A DNA stretch of 57,332 nt from Beijerinckiaceae bacterium (GTDB lineage Bacteria > Pseudomonadota > Alphaproteobacteria > Rhizobiales > Beijerinckiaceae), in NCBI GenBank assembly GCA_030684835.1, contig JAUXWZ010000126.1, positions 1 to 57,332 of the forward strand, written 5' to 3'. Below are positions 7,837 to 15,572 of the stretch, piece after piece. Each line of letters opens with the position of its first letter. Position 1 is the first letter of the stretch. The notes under the pieces are model-generated. The model was given only the letters and a program-made list of their open reading frames with translations. It ran no database searches and was not told the origin of the DNA. A program made the position numbers and the translations under genes.

Positions 7837-8727
7837 TTAAGCCTTCCCCACGGCGCCCCGATTCGTGCGCCAGATGGCGGCCAGCCGCTCGTACTCGCCA
7901 CGTACGGCCTCGCGCCCATATGCACGTTCAAGCCTGCGCACGGTGAAGTGGCCGCGCGCAAGGCCGGTGAAGTGCTCCGCGAACGCGTAATTGATCGCGC
8001 CCCCGCCAATGGCGCCGATGACGGGTATGCTCTGCGCGGCAATCTTCTGCGAAACGACGACGCCAAAGCGTCCGGAGATTTGCGATAGCAGGCGCACCAT
8101 GACAGGCGCGCCAGAACCCGAGAGCCCGTGACGCGCCACATGTTTCGCCGCTTCCGAAACGCTGGACGCCAGCACGGCGCGCAGCGCGAAGTAGGCGCTG
8201 TTCATCTGGTCGTCCACGGACGTGCGCCCGCCCAGCGCAAAGACTTCCATGCATGCAATGGCCGCCTCGGGCTGCGATAGGTCTTCCCCCTCAGCGCGCG
8301 CGACATCCGCGATGGCGCGCAGCACGAGAATGGTCGAAAACGGCAGCTCCATCGGCAACGCGGCAAGGCCGAAGGCGCCACCCGCTGCGCCTGACGCGGT
8401 GAGCAATGATTTGTGCAGCCGGGTGCGCGCAGGCTCCACGTTGCCGGCCTGGAGCGAGCCAATGGCGATGACCATCGCACGCTGCAGCGCCGCAGTCGCA
8501 GCCCGTGACGCAAACTTGCGGGCAGTGTCCGGCATGAACGCGCCAACACCCGACACGCCCCGTCCAAGCGCATACGTGACGCGGGCCGTGAAGCTTTCGT
8601 ACTCGAGGAGCCGGACGGCTTCCGAAAGCGCAGCTTTTTCCTCCGGCGAGAAATTCGCTGACTCAACAAGAGCGATAGGCTCGCCCGTGACGCCGTCGAT
8701 CGTTTCGCGCACTACGGGAAAGTCCAT
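7837..8727 (-). CDS. EcsC family protein
   Basis: A 296-residue protein matching the EcsC family. It has a glycine- and alanine-rich hydrophobic centre (LTASGAAGGAFGLAALP near 113) and a second one (IPVIGAIGGGAINYAFAEHF near 240) that may dip into the membrane, plus the characteristic end HFTVRRLERAYG. The founding EcsC belongs to a Bacillus ABC transporter operon, but stand-alone alphaproteobacterial copies have no defined function. The ATG is preceded by GAGG at good spacing. It lies upstream of the amidohydrolase on the same strand with a 76-nt gap, so co-transcription is possible. Confidence 0.85.
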   Translation of the reverse strand: MDFPVVRETIDGVTGEPIALVESANFSPEEKAALSEAVRLLEYESFTARVTYALGRGVSGVGAFMPDTARKFASRAATAALQRAMVIAIGSLQAGNVEPARTRLHKSLLTASGAAGGAFGLAALPMELPFSTILVLRAIADVARAEGEDLSQPEAAIACMEVFALGGRTSVDDQMNSAYFALRAVLASSVSEAAKHVARHGLSGSGAPVMVRLLSQISGRFGVVVSQKIAAQSIPVIGAIGGGAINYAFAEHFTGLARGHFTVRRLERAYGREAVRGEYERLAAIWRTNRGAVGKA

Positions 8728-9121
8728 TAACGCCTCACCTGAAACCGGAAACGACAGCCTGTCCGAGATGTGGTCCCACCGGGCTTTGGGTACAAGGAGA
8801 CGGGCAAAATTCGCCTCTTAACGGGTTTGGGACGCTCCTGTTAACTGTCTTTCGGCGCCTTTTGGCCTTCAAGTATAAACGATTGTGGCGGTGATCTGCT
8901 TTTTTGTGTCCTCCCACTCCTACATCCGCGTAATCGAAGTGACGCAAAGTCAGTATGTTATGTAACTTGCATCAAATTGTGCGGATTCAAGAAACGCCCC
9001 ATTATACTTGATCGCGTCGCAATGAATATCTGAACGGATTTGCATCAAATCTGACTGATTACCTTATGCACAAAGCAAATCGGCCCTGCGAAGTTGGCGT
9101 TACTGAAAACACGGGGCCGTC
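8728..9121. other. Intergenic region between EcsC and the first BTLCP gene
   Basis: Nearly 400 nt without a credible gene, AT-rich towards the BTLCP start. It should hold divergent promoters for the EcsC gene and the BTLCP gene. The one clear structure is a repeated TTGCATCAAAT element, listed separately. Confidence 0.5.
8967..9051. repeat. Paired TTGCATCAAAT elements upstream of the BTLCP gene
   Basis: TTGCATCAAAT occurs at 8967-8977 and again at 9040-9050, starts 73 nt apart (about seven helical turns). The second copy lies inside the inverted repeat GATTTG-CAT-CAAATC (9037-9051), 70 nt before the BTLCP start. The arrangement suggests a transcription factor operator; the factor is unknown. 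Confidence 0.4.
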
Positions 9122-9742
9122 ATGTTCGCAAAAGTCGCACGCTTCATTACAACAGCGATCGCCATCGCCAGCGTCACCGTCACGCTCCAGGCGCCCGCTC
9201 AGGCGCAGGCCCTGAAGGCGACCTACATTAACGTGGGCGACCGGACGCTCGTGCCCTACGGGTGGCTTGAGTTCTGCAATCGATATCAGGGCGAGTGCGT
9301 GGGGACCGACGCCGCTGCGCATATCGAACTTACCCCCGCCAATTATCGCCGGATCTCGCAGGTCAACCGCTGGGTGAACTCGACAATCGTCGCAAAATCC
9401 GATCAGGAGCAATGGGGCGTGGTGGATCGCTGGGATTACCCCTCCACCGGGCAGGGAGATTGTGAAGACTACGTGCTGATGAAGCGCCGTCTGCTGATCG
9501 AAGAAGGCTTCCCGCGTTCTGCGCTGCTCGTCACGGTCGTCCGCGACCAGCGCGGCGACGGTCATGCGGTGCTGACGGTCAAGACATCCAAAGGCGAATT
9601 TGTACTCGATAATCTGCGCGAGGGTGTGAAGCCGTGGTCCGAATCACCATACCGTTTCGTCAAGCGCCAGTCGCAGCAAGACCAGAATGTCTGGGTTGAC
9701 ATCGGCGACTTTGCAACCGGACCGCGCGTCGCCGCCCGATAA
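9122..9742 (+). CDS. Bacterial transglutaminase-like cysteine proteinase (BTLCP)
   Basis: A 206-residue protein with an N-terminal signal peptide ending near APAQAQA, so probably periplasmic. The BTLCP (DUF920/C93) core is clear: PYGWLEFC near 43, the catalytic Cys in GQGDCEDYV, His in GDGHAVL and Asp in VLDNL. Related proteins cleave periplasmic targets such as the LapA adhesin retention site (LapG branch), but the Hyphomicrobiales type has no proven substrate. A paralogue follows 133 nt downstream on the same strand, and a strong stem-loop lies between the two. Confidence 0.9.
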   Translation: MFAKVARFITTAIAIASVTVTLQAPAQAQALKATYINVGDRTLVPYGWLEFCNRYQGECVGTDAAAHIELTPANYRRISQVNRWVNSTIVAKSDQEQWGVVDRWDYPSTGQGDCEDYVLMKRRLLIEEGFPRSALLVTVVRDQRGDGHAVLTVKTSKGEFVLDNLREGVKPWSESPYRFVKRQSQQDQNVWVDIGDFATGPRVAAR

Positions 9743-9796
9743 GTCAAGCGTAAGCGTCATCTTTTTGCAACATCCTGCGAAATAAGGATTATTCAG

Positions 9797-9829
9797 GCGA
9801 GAGCATGGCCATTTTGGTCTTGCTCTCGC
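9797..9829 (+). other. Stem-loop between the tandem BTLCP genes
   Basis: A perfect 9-bp stem GCGAGAGCA / TGCTCTCGC encloses a 15-nt loop that can itself pair weakly. No T-tract follows, so it is not a standard terminator. It could be a factor-dependent terminator, an RNA stability element that sets the ratio of the two products, or the arms of an operator. Confidence 0.5.
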
Positions 9830-9875
9830 TTGGCTACGCGCGTTCACTTGCCGAACCAATTCAGCGGGGGCGCTA

Positions 9876-10547
9876 ATGTTGGTTCGAATGGTGGGGGCTG
9901 CGGCCCTTTCGGCATTTATCGCATGTGCACTCGTCGGCGCTGGCGCTGCTGGCGATATAAACGGCGGGCCCTTGGAAACGGGCTCGGCGAGCCTTCCTTC
10001 GAACGCCATGAGGATGGCGCCTGTCCATATCTCGGGTGGTGGGCTCGTCAGGGCGCCGCTCGGCTGGAGGGACTTCTGCCTCCGCTATCCGCGGGAATGC
10101 CAGCGAGAAACACTCACCGGAAAAACCATCGTGCTGGACGCCGCCACGCTTGACCTGTTGAAGCGAGTAAACGTCGGCGTGAACTCGGCCATCAAGCCAA
10201 TAACCGATCGCCTGCAGTGGGGAGCGGCCGAACGCTGGGATTTTGCAGAAACCGGCCGTGGCGATTGCGAAGACTATGTTCTGCTGAAACAGCGATGGCT
10301 GGTGTCCGCCGGGCTGCATCGCGACGCAGTCCTCGTGACGGTCGTCACTGATCTTGCTGGCGATGGGCACGCGGTGCTCATGGTGCGCACCGATTCAGGC
10401 GATCTTATACTCGATAATATGGTCGACGAGATGAAGCTCTGGCGCGAAACGCCTTACAGTTTCGTTAAACGCCAATCCAGCTTCGTCTCTACCGAATGGG
10501 TGTCGCTGAACGGCGGCGGCTCTTCACCCGCGATTGTCTCGCGTTGA
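9876..10547 (+). CDS. Second transglutaminase-like cysteine proteinase (BTLCP paralogue)
   Basis: A 223-residue paralogue of the preceding gene with the same order: signal sequence (hydrophobic 5-24), LGWRDFC, catalytic Cys in GRGDCEDYV, His in GDGHAVL, Asp in LILDNM, and PYSFVKRQS near the end. Identity with the first copy is concentrated in the catalytic half; N- and C-terminal parts differ, suggesting an old tandem duplication with divergence. Export to the periplasm is predicted. The substrate is unknown. Confidence 0.9.
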   Translation: MLVRMVGAAALSAFIACALVGAGAAGDINGGPLETGSASLPSNAMRMAPVHISGGGLVRAPLGWRDFCLRYPRECQRETLTGKTIVLDAATLDLLKRVNVGVNSAIKPITDRLQWGAAERWDFAETGRGDCEDYVLLKQRWLVSAGLHRDAVLVTVVTDLAGDGHAVLMVRTDSGDLILDNMVDEMKLWRETPYSFVKRQSSFVSTEWVSLNGGGSSPAIVSR

Positions 10548-10660
10548 GCCGCGAGCATTCTTTCATGCCCGCCTTTCTGGTTAGGTCTGCCTCACCAGCT
10601 TGACCTAGGCCTTATTCCGGTTCATGTTCTGTTCACGTCAGGGGCGTGCGCAGGAGTGGG

Positions 10661-11188
10661 ATGATGTTCTGGACCAGAAGAATTTCAAGTGTCGCTTTCC
10701 TTGTGCTGGCCGCGTGTGCGCTGCTCGCAGGCGCCGTTCATGCGCAAGACTCTGCGCCGCCGCGTGAGAACCTGATGAAGGCCTGCGGCGACAAGTGGCG
10801 CGCTGTGCGCGATGTTGAAAAGACCAAAGGTGTGACGTGGCCACAGTTTCTTGCAACCTGCCGAGCGCAGGCCAGCGGAGCGAGGGTTCCGCCCGCAACC
10901 GGCCAAGCAAAGAACGAAGCAAAGAACGAAGCAAGCAAGGATTCTAGCAAGCCCGCGTCCGTCAAGCCGGCGCGTCAGGCCTCAGTTGGCGGATCCGCCC
11001 CAGTCTTCCCGCAGGATGTGGCGGCGCGTCATGCCACCGAGCGCCCCGCATTGGGACGTCAGCGCACTTGCGCGGATCAGTTCAAGGCCAACAAGGCCGC
11101 CGGAACGAACGGCGGCTTGAAGTGGATTGAAAAGGGCGGTGGTTACTGGAGCCGCTGCAACGCACATCTCAAGCAAACGCGCGCCTGA
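10661..11188 (+). CDS. Secreted protein with two Cys/Trp modules, unknown function
   Basis: A 175-residue exported protein with signal peptide (cut near AVHAQD). Two similar modules flank a low-complexity linker: ACGDKWRAVRD ... TWPQFLATCRA near 40-68, and TCADQFKANKAAG ... KWIEKGGGYWSRC at the C-terminus. Each carries a Cys pair about 30 residues apart that could form a disulfide. The linker contains the near-exact repeat AKNEAKNEASKD. Similar proteins are common and unassigned in Hyphomicrobiales. AGGAG lies just upstream of the paired ATGs at 10661 and 10664, either of which may be used. No function is claimed. Confidence 0.75.
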   Translation: MMFWTRRISSVAFLVLAACALLAGAVHAQDSAPPRENLMKACGDKWRAVRDVEKTKGVTWPQFLATCRAQASGARVPPATGQAKNEAKNEASKDSSKPASVKPARQASVGGSAPVFPQDVAARHATERPALGRQRTCADQFKANKAAGTNGGLKWIEKGGGYWSRCNAHLKQTRA

Positions 11189-11280
11189 TCGTTTCCCCCG
11201 CGTGGACAGAGCAGGGACGTTCGCTTTATAAGCCCGGCTGGCGGTGTTGCTTGTCCGCCGCCCACTGACGGACACGACAC

Positions 11281-11982
11281 ATGCCCCGCGCCTCCGATTA
11301 TCTGACTTCTCCCCGGTCCGTCGAACTGCGCCGCAATATGGTGGATCGCCAATTGCGGACGTTCGATGTCACGAACGTCGACGTGCTTAACGCTGTGCTT
11401 CGCACGCCCCGGGAGCCTTTCGTCAACTCCGAGCCCGATTCCCTTGTTTACAGTGACGCCAACCTTGTTGTGAAAAGCCCGCAGACAGCGCGTCCTCTTC
11501 TGGCGCCCATGTTCGTCGCCCGGGCCCTTCAATTGGCAGAGGTATCTTCCCACGACAGTGTTCTGGACGTGGCCGGTGGCTCCGGGTACTCGGCAGCGAT
11601 CGCGGCCCGTCTGTGTCAATCGCTTGTCGCGCTTGAGGACGATGACGCCTTTGTGGCGCGCTCTGGCGAGGCCTTCCAGGACCTCGGTCTTGCAAATGCG
11701 CGCGCCATGCGTGGAAATATCGCCACTGGCCCAGAAGGCGATGCGGCATTCGACGTGATTCTTATCAACGGCGCGATCGAAACGCGTCCCGACGCTTTGT
11801 TGGCGCGTCTTGCCGAGGGCGGCCGTTTGCTCGCCATTGAGGCGGGCGACGGCCGCGCACGGGCTGGCTCGCGATTCGTACTTTTCACCCGTTCAGGCTC
11901 CTCGTTTGGAAAGCGCCCGCTTTTTGGAGCCGTGGCGGACGTCCTGCCGGCCTTCGCCGCAAAGCCTGAGTTTGTGTTCTGA
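11281..11982 (+). CDS. Protein-L-isoaspartate O-methyltransferase-like protein
   Basis: A 233-residue class I SAM-dependent methyltransferase of the PIMT family. It has an N-terminal PIMT-like region (RRNMVDRQLRTFDV near 17), a SAM motif VLDVAGGSGYSAAIA near 96 and DVILINGAIE near 158. The SAM motif has VAGGSGY in place of the usual IGTGSGY, and the catalytic PIMT segment is poorly conserved, so the substrate may differ from classical isoaspartyl residues. The same gene is commonly found just before tolC in Hyphomicrobiales. A separate, more canonical pcm gene lies at 22052-22738. Confidence 0.85.
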   Translation: MPRASDYLTSPRSVELRRNMVDRQLRTFDVTNVDVLNAVLRTPREPFVNSEPDSLVYSDANLVVKSPQTARPLLAPMFVARALQLAEVSSHDSVLDVAGGSGYSAAIAARLCQSLVALEDDDAFVARSGEAFQDLGLANARAMRGNIATGPEGDAAFDVILINGAIETRPDALLARLAEGGRLLAIEAGDGRARAGSRFVLFTRSGSSFGKRPLFGAVADVLPAFAAKPEFVF

Positions 11983-12192
11983 ACCCTAAAATAGGTTAGT
12001 CTGCTGATTTCCTTCGAGTTGTAAGAATTGCCTCCCTCGACGACCTGTCGCATTTTTGCGTCAGGTCTATAAAAACGTATTGTTCACTGGTGCACAGCGC
12101 CCGCCGATAAGTTACAAAGTAAGGGAGTTCCATCGACCTTTGAAGGAATTCCGTGGGCCGTTATTGTCGGCGCGAGCCTAGGAGATGTCTGC

Positions 12193-13620
12193 GTGGGGGA
12201 AGCTAGTTTGGCGGGGGCGAATAAGCGAATGCGCCAGGCTGCCTTATCGGAACTCGCGCCTGCGGCCTTTGGCGCGCTGATCGCTGCGATTTGCGTATCC
12301 GTTCCGGTTCAAGCGGAGACGATTTCCGGCGCGCTCTCGAAGGCTTACGTTTTCAGCCCAGATTTGAACGCCGCTCGCGCGTCCACCCGCGCCATTGACG
12401 AAAACGTCGCACGCGCGATGTCAGGCTATCGGCCTACCATTTCAGCCACGGCGGACGCTGGTCTGTCTCGTCAGGAGCGGGATTCTCTCGGAGCGCAACC
12501 TTCAACTACTCTGAGAACCACGCCGCGCGGTTACGGCCTCCAGGTTCAACAGAACCTCTGGAACGGCAATCGCACGGTCAACAGCGTGCGGCAGGCGGAT
12601 TCGCAGGTGCTGCAGTCTCGCGAGCAGATGCGTTTGTCAGAACAGACGCTGCTCAACAATGCCGCGGCTGCATACATGGATGTGCTGCGCGACACCGCAA
12701 TCCTTAATCTGCGCCGTAACAACGTCGAAGTTCTCGAGCAGCAGTTGCGTCAGACTCGCGAACGCTTCAACGTTGGTGAAGTCACGCGCACGGACGTCGC
12801 GCAATCGGAGGCGGCGCTTGCCGAAGGAAACTCGCAAGTCATCGTCGCGCAGTCGAATCTGCAGTCGCGCCTCGGGAACTACCGTCAGTTTATCGGCGAG
12901 CAGCCGCGCAGTCTTTCGCCAGCTCAGCCGCTTTTCCGCCTTGTGCCCACGTCGCTGAATGCAGCTATCGGGTTCTCCCAGAAGTCTCATCCCCAGATTC
13001 AGGCCGCCCTGCATAACGTGGACGCTGCCGCGCTTGCTGTGCGTATCGCGGAAGGACAACTTTATCCGACCGTGAACCTTACGGGATCCTACGCGCAACG
13101 CTGGGACGCTCAGCAGCCAGGCCTGAACACGAACAACGCGTCGCTCGTGGCTAGCCTCAATATTCCGATCTACGAAGGCGGCGCCGTCTATGCTCTTGTG
13201 CGACAGAGCAAGGAGCAAATGGGGCAGGCGCGGTTGCAGGCCGATCTCGCGCGTGAACAGGTGCGCGCTCAGGTGGTGAATGCGTGGGGTGTATGGCAGA
13301 ACGTCGGCCCGCTGCTCGCGTCAGCGCAGGCTCGTGCGCGCGCCGAAGAAATAGCGCTCAATGGCGTGCGTGAAGAAGCGCGCGTCGGCCAGCGCACCAC
13401 GCTCGACGTCCTCAACGCGCAGCAGCGTTTGTTGGCTGCACGCTCGGAAATCGTCACCGTGCAGCGCGAACGGGTGGTCAGTTCCTATTCACTAATGGCG
13501 TCCGTCGGCGATCTTAATGCGCGCAGGCTCGGGCTCGCCGTGCAAAACTATGATCCAACCATTCATTTCGAGCAGGTGAGGGGAAAATGGATAGGCACGC
13601 GCACGCCGGATGGCCGTTGA
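12193..13620 (+). CDS. tolC: TolC family outer membrane efflux/secretion channel
   Basis: A 475-residue outer membrane factor that forms the trimeric channel for type I secretion and RND efflux. The signal sequence spans about residues 25-41 (cut near VQAET). The family's internal duplication is visible in coiled-coil segments: LNNAAAAYMDVLRD with VGEVTRTDVAQSEAAL in the first half and VGQRTTLDVLNAQQRLL in the second, plus the beta-strand VQQNLWNGNR. GTG is chosen because AGGAG lies 8 nt upstream; an in-frame ATG at 12229 is the alternative. No inner-membrane partner is adjacent. It sits between the PIMT-like gene and popZ. Confidence 0.94.
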   Translation: MGEASLAGANKRMRQAALSELAPAAFGALIAAICVSVPVQAETISGALSKAYVFSPDLNAARASTRAIDENVARAMSGYRPTISATADAGLSRQERDSLGAQPSTTLRTTPRGYGLQVQQNLWNGNRTVNSVRQADSQVLQSREQMRLSEQTLLNNAAAAYMDVLRDTAILNLRRNNVEVLEQQLRQTRERFNVGEVTRTDVAQSEAALAEGNSQVIVAQSNLQSRLGNYRQFIGEQPRSLSPAQPLFRLVPTSLNAAIGFSQKSHPQIQAALHNVDAAALAVRIAEGQLYPTVNLTGSYAQRWDAQQPGLNTNNASLVASLNIPIYEGGAVYALVRQSKEQMGQARLQADLAREQVRAQVVNAWGVWQNVGPLLASAQARARAEEIALNGVREEARVGQRTTLDVLNAQQRLLAARSEIVTVQRERVVSSYSLMASVGDLNARRLGLAVQNYDPTIHFEQVRGKWIGTRTPDGR

Positions 13621-13812
13621 AGACATTGTCTTTCAGCTAGGTGTTTTCCTTCCACAGCGTTGGCGATGCTCCGGCTTGCTCTGCCGCGCCGTGGCGTCCA
13701 ATGTGGAATGCGTGTGATTCGCCAGTGCGCCAAGCGTATTCGTGACGATTCAGCGTTTGTGTTTCAAATCGACCAGCGCTTTCGTAGCGCCTAGGTGAGG
13801 TGGTCCAAGGCC

Positions 13813-14514
13813 ATGACCGCACTTCCGTCTCCGTCGCAAAACCAGCAGGGCGCCGTCGATCCTTCGATGGAAGAGATTCTGGCGTCCATTCGCCGTATTA
13901 TTGCCGACGATCATGGTGCGCCGCTCACGCCGCGCCCCTCTCGTTCAACGCCAACGCCTGTTGTGGAAATCACGGGGCCAGCAGCTTCGGTTATGCAAGC
14001 TCCTGCCGCAGCGCGTGTGGAGCCGCCGCGGTTGCGCCCGTCTCAGGATCCATTCGCCCCAACGAAATTGCGAGAACCCTTGTCCGTCATCGAACCGCCG
14101 GTGCGCGCGTTCGGCGAAGGGGGCGTTCTGGGTGAACGGGTTGCTCGGCTTGAATCAGAACCGCTCCGCTCGCGTCCCGTGCTGCGGCACATGTTTGATC
14201 AGCCCGCCGAGCAGGCGGTGGAGGCTGCGGCAGCTTCGTCCCCGGCTTCGCACGACACTTCAAACATAGCAGAAGAGAAAGCCGCGCCCGGCGTCGAAGC
14301 GCTGCTGTCTCCGCTGACGCGCGCCAGCGTGGCATCCGCCTTCGACGCACTCACAGTTTCGATGACGGTGCAAAATTCAAGCATGGTGGAGGACGCGGTC
14401 CGCGACATGCTTCGGCCGATGCTAAAAGACTGGCTCGACAACAACCTGCCGACGATTGTCGAACGCCTTGTGCGGATCGAGATCGAGCGCGTGGCGCGCG
14501 GCGGTCGTTCGTAG
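13813..14514 (+). CDS. popZ: PopZ / DUF2497 family polar organising protein
   Basis: A 233-residue protein with the PopZ layout: a short conserved N-terminal helix (SMEEILASIRRIIADD), a long acidic and proline-rich disordered middle (about 35-150), and C-terminal oligomerisation helices (MVEDAVRDMLRPMLKDWL and LPTIVERLVRIEIERVARG). In Caulobacter and other alphaproteobacteria PopZ forms a cell-pole condensate that tethers chromosome centromeres and signalling proteins. The ATG at 13813 is preferred over the GTG at 13795 because GAGGTGG lies about 9 nt before it and the family motif begins soon after. It follows tolC, as is usual, but is not followed by valS here. Confidence 0.92.
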   Translation: MTALPSPSQNQQGAVDPSMEEILASIRRIIADDHGAPLTPRPSRSTPTPVVEITGPAASVMQAPAAARVEPPRLRPSQDPFAPTKLREPLSVIEPPVRAFGEGGVLGERVARLESEPLRSRPVLRHMFDQPAEQAVEAAAASSPASHDTSNIAEEKAAPGVEALLSPLTRASVASAFDALTVSMTVQNSSMVEDAVRDMLRPMLKDWLDNNLPTIVERLVRIEIERVARGGRS

Positions 14515-14538
14515 CGCTTGCATTTTCAGCAACGAAGG

Positions 14539-14590
14539 ACGGGCTTTTGACGCGCGCATGCGCAGCGTCGCAAGCCCGTTTCATTTTTTC
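14539..14590 (+). terminator. Terminator after popZ
   Basis: The stem ACGGGCTT/AAGCCCGT (14539-14546 with 14572-14579) contains an inner GACGC/GCGTC stem and is followed by TTCATTTTTT. It lies between convergent popZ and the EamA gene, and the T-run overlaps the last codons of EamA. Confidence 0.8.
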
Positions 14591-15507
14591 GCGGCGAACC
14601 AGACGCCTGAGAGAATCAAAGCGCAGCCGGCGATGTGAAAGCCCATCAGCCTCTCGCCAAGAAGCAGTGTCGCCAGCACAGCGCCGTAGAACGGGATAAG
14701 GTGCAGGAACACGCCGCCGCGCGCCGCGCCGACAGCTTCAATGCCGCGGTTCCAGCAGATGTAAGCCAGAATCCCAGGGAAGATCGTGACATACGCGAGC
14801 ACGGCGAGCGTGAGGCCGCTCGCTTGCATGTGGAAGCCGTTGACGTGTTCCCAGATCCAGAACGGAATGAGCGTCACGCCTGCGATCACCGCAAGAAGCC
14901 AGGTGAAGGTGAGCGGATGCACAGGTGGCCGCAGCCGCAGGCAGGTTGAATAAATCGCCCAGACCGCCATGTTTACGAGCAGAAGCACGTCGCCATAGTT
15001 GAACGATATCGTCTGCAGGATCGCCAGGTCGCCGCGGCTGACAATCACGATGACGCCAGCGAATGACACCGCAATTCCAGCGAGATTGAGCGGTCGCAGC
15101 CTCTCGCCAAACAAGAGCGCGCCCACCAGAACAATGATTGCTGGCGCGAACGAGTTGAAGATCGAACCGTTCAGCGCTGTTGTGTATTGCAGCGCCGTGT
15201 ATTGCAGGGCGGAGAACACGGCGCCGCCAATAATGCTCAGGCCCAGAATGGGTTTCCATCCGCGCAATATGGCCGGCATATCTCGACGGACGTGATTACG
15301 CACGAAGGGCCACATGATTGCTGCGGCGATGAGCCATCGCAACGAACCAAGACCAAGGGGAGGGACGTGTCCGGCGCCCGCCCGCGCCGCAATATGATTA
15401 CCACTCCAGAAGAGCCCGGCCAGCGCAAGCATTACCCAAGGGTTTAGAAAAACGCCTGCCAGCACGCCCCGGGGGGCGCTTGTGTTCTCGTCCGACCGAC
15501 TATCCAT
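14581..15507 (-). CDS. EamA/DMT superfamily transporter
   Basis: A roughly 308-residue inner-membrane protein with about ten hydrophobic helices arranged as two EamA repeats. The first begins MLALAGLFWSGNHIAARAG, and the repeat boundary follows ILVGALLFGERLRPL. The C-terminal repeat has the matching signature ATLLLGERLMGF. DMT transporters of this type export metabolites or amino acids; the substrate cannot be predicted. The ATG at 15507 is used; a TTG 45 nt upstream with AAAGG before it is an alternative start. It is convergent with popZ. Confidence 0.9.
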   Translation of the reverse strand: MDSRSDENTSAPRGVLAGVFLNPWVMLALAGLFWSGNHIAARAGAGHVPPLGLGSLRWLIAAAIMWPFVRNHVRRDMPAILRGWKPILGLSIIGGAVFSALQYTALQYTTALNGSIFNSFAPAIIVLVGALLFGERLRPLNLAGIAVSFAGVIVIVSRGDLAILQTISFNYGDVLLLVNMAVWAIYSTCLRLRPPVHPLTFTWLLAVIAGVTLIPFWIWEHVNGFHMQASGLTLAVLAYVTIFPGILAYICWNRGIEAVGAARGGVFLHLIPFYGAVLATLLLGERLMGFHIAGCALILSGVWFAAKK

Positions 15508-15572
15508 TGCACCGTCGCTTTCCGCTTCTGGATGCGCTGGAATGGCAATCAAGGCAACCTTTTGCTTTTGGT

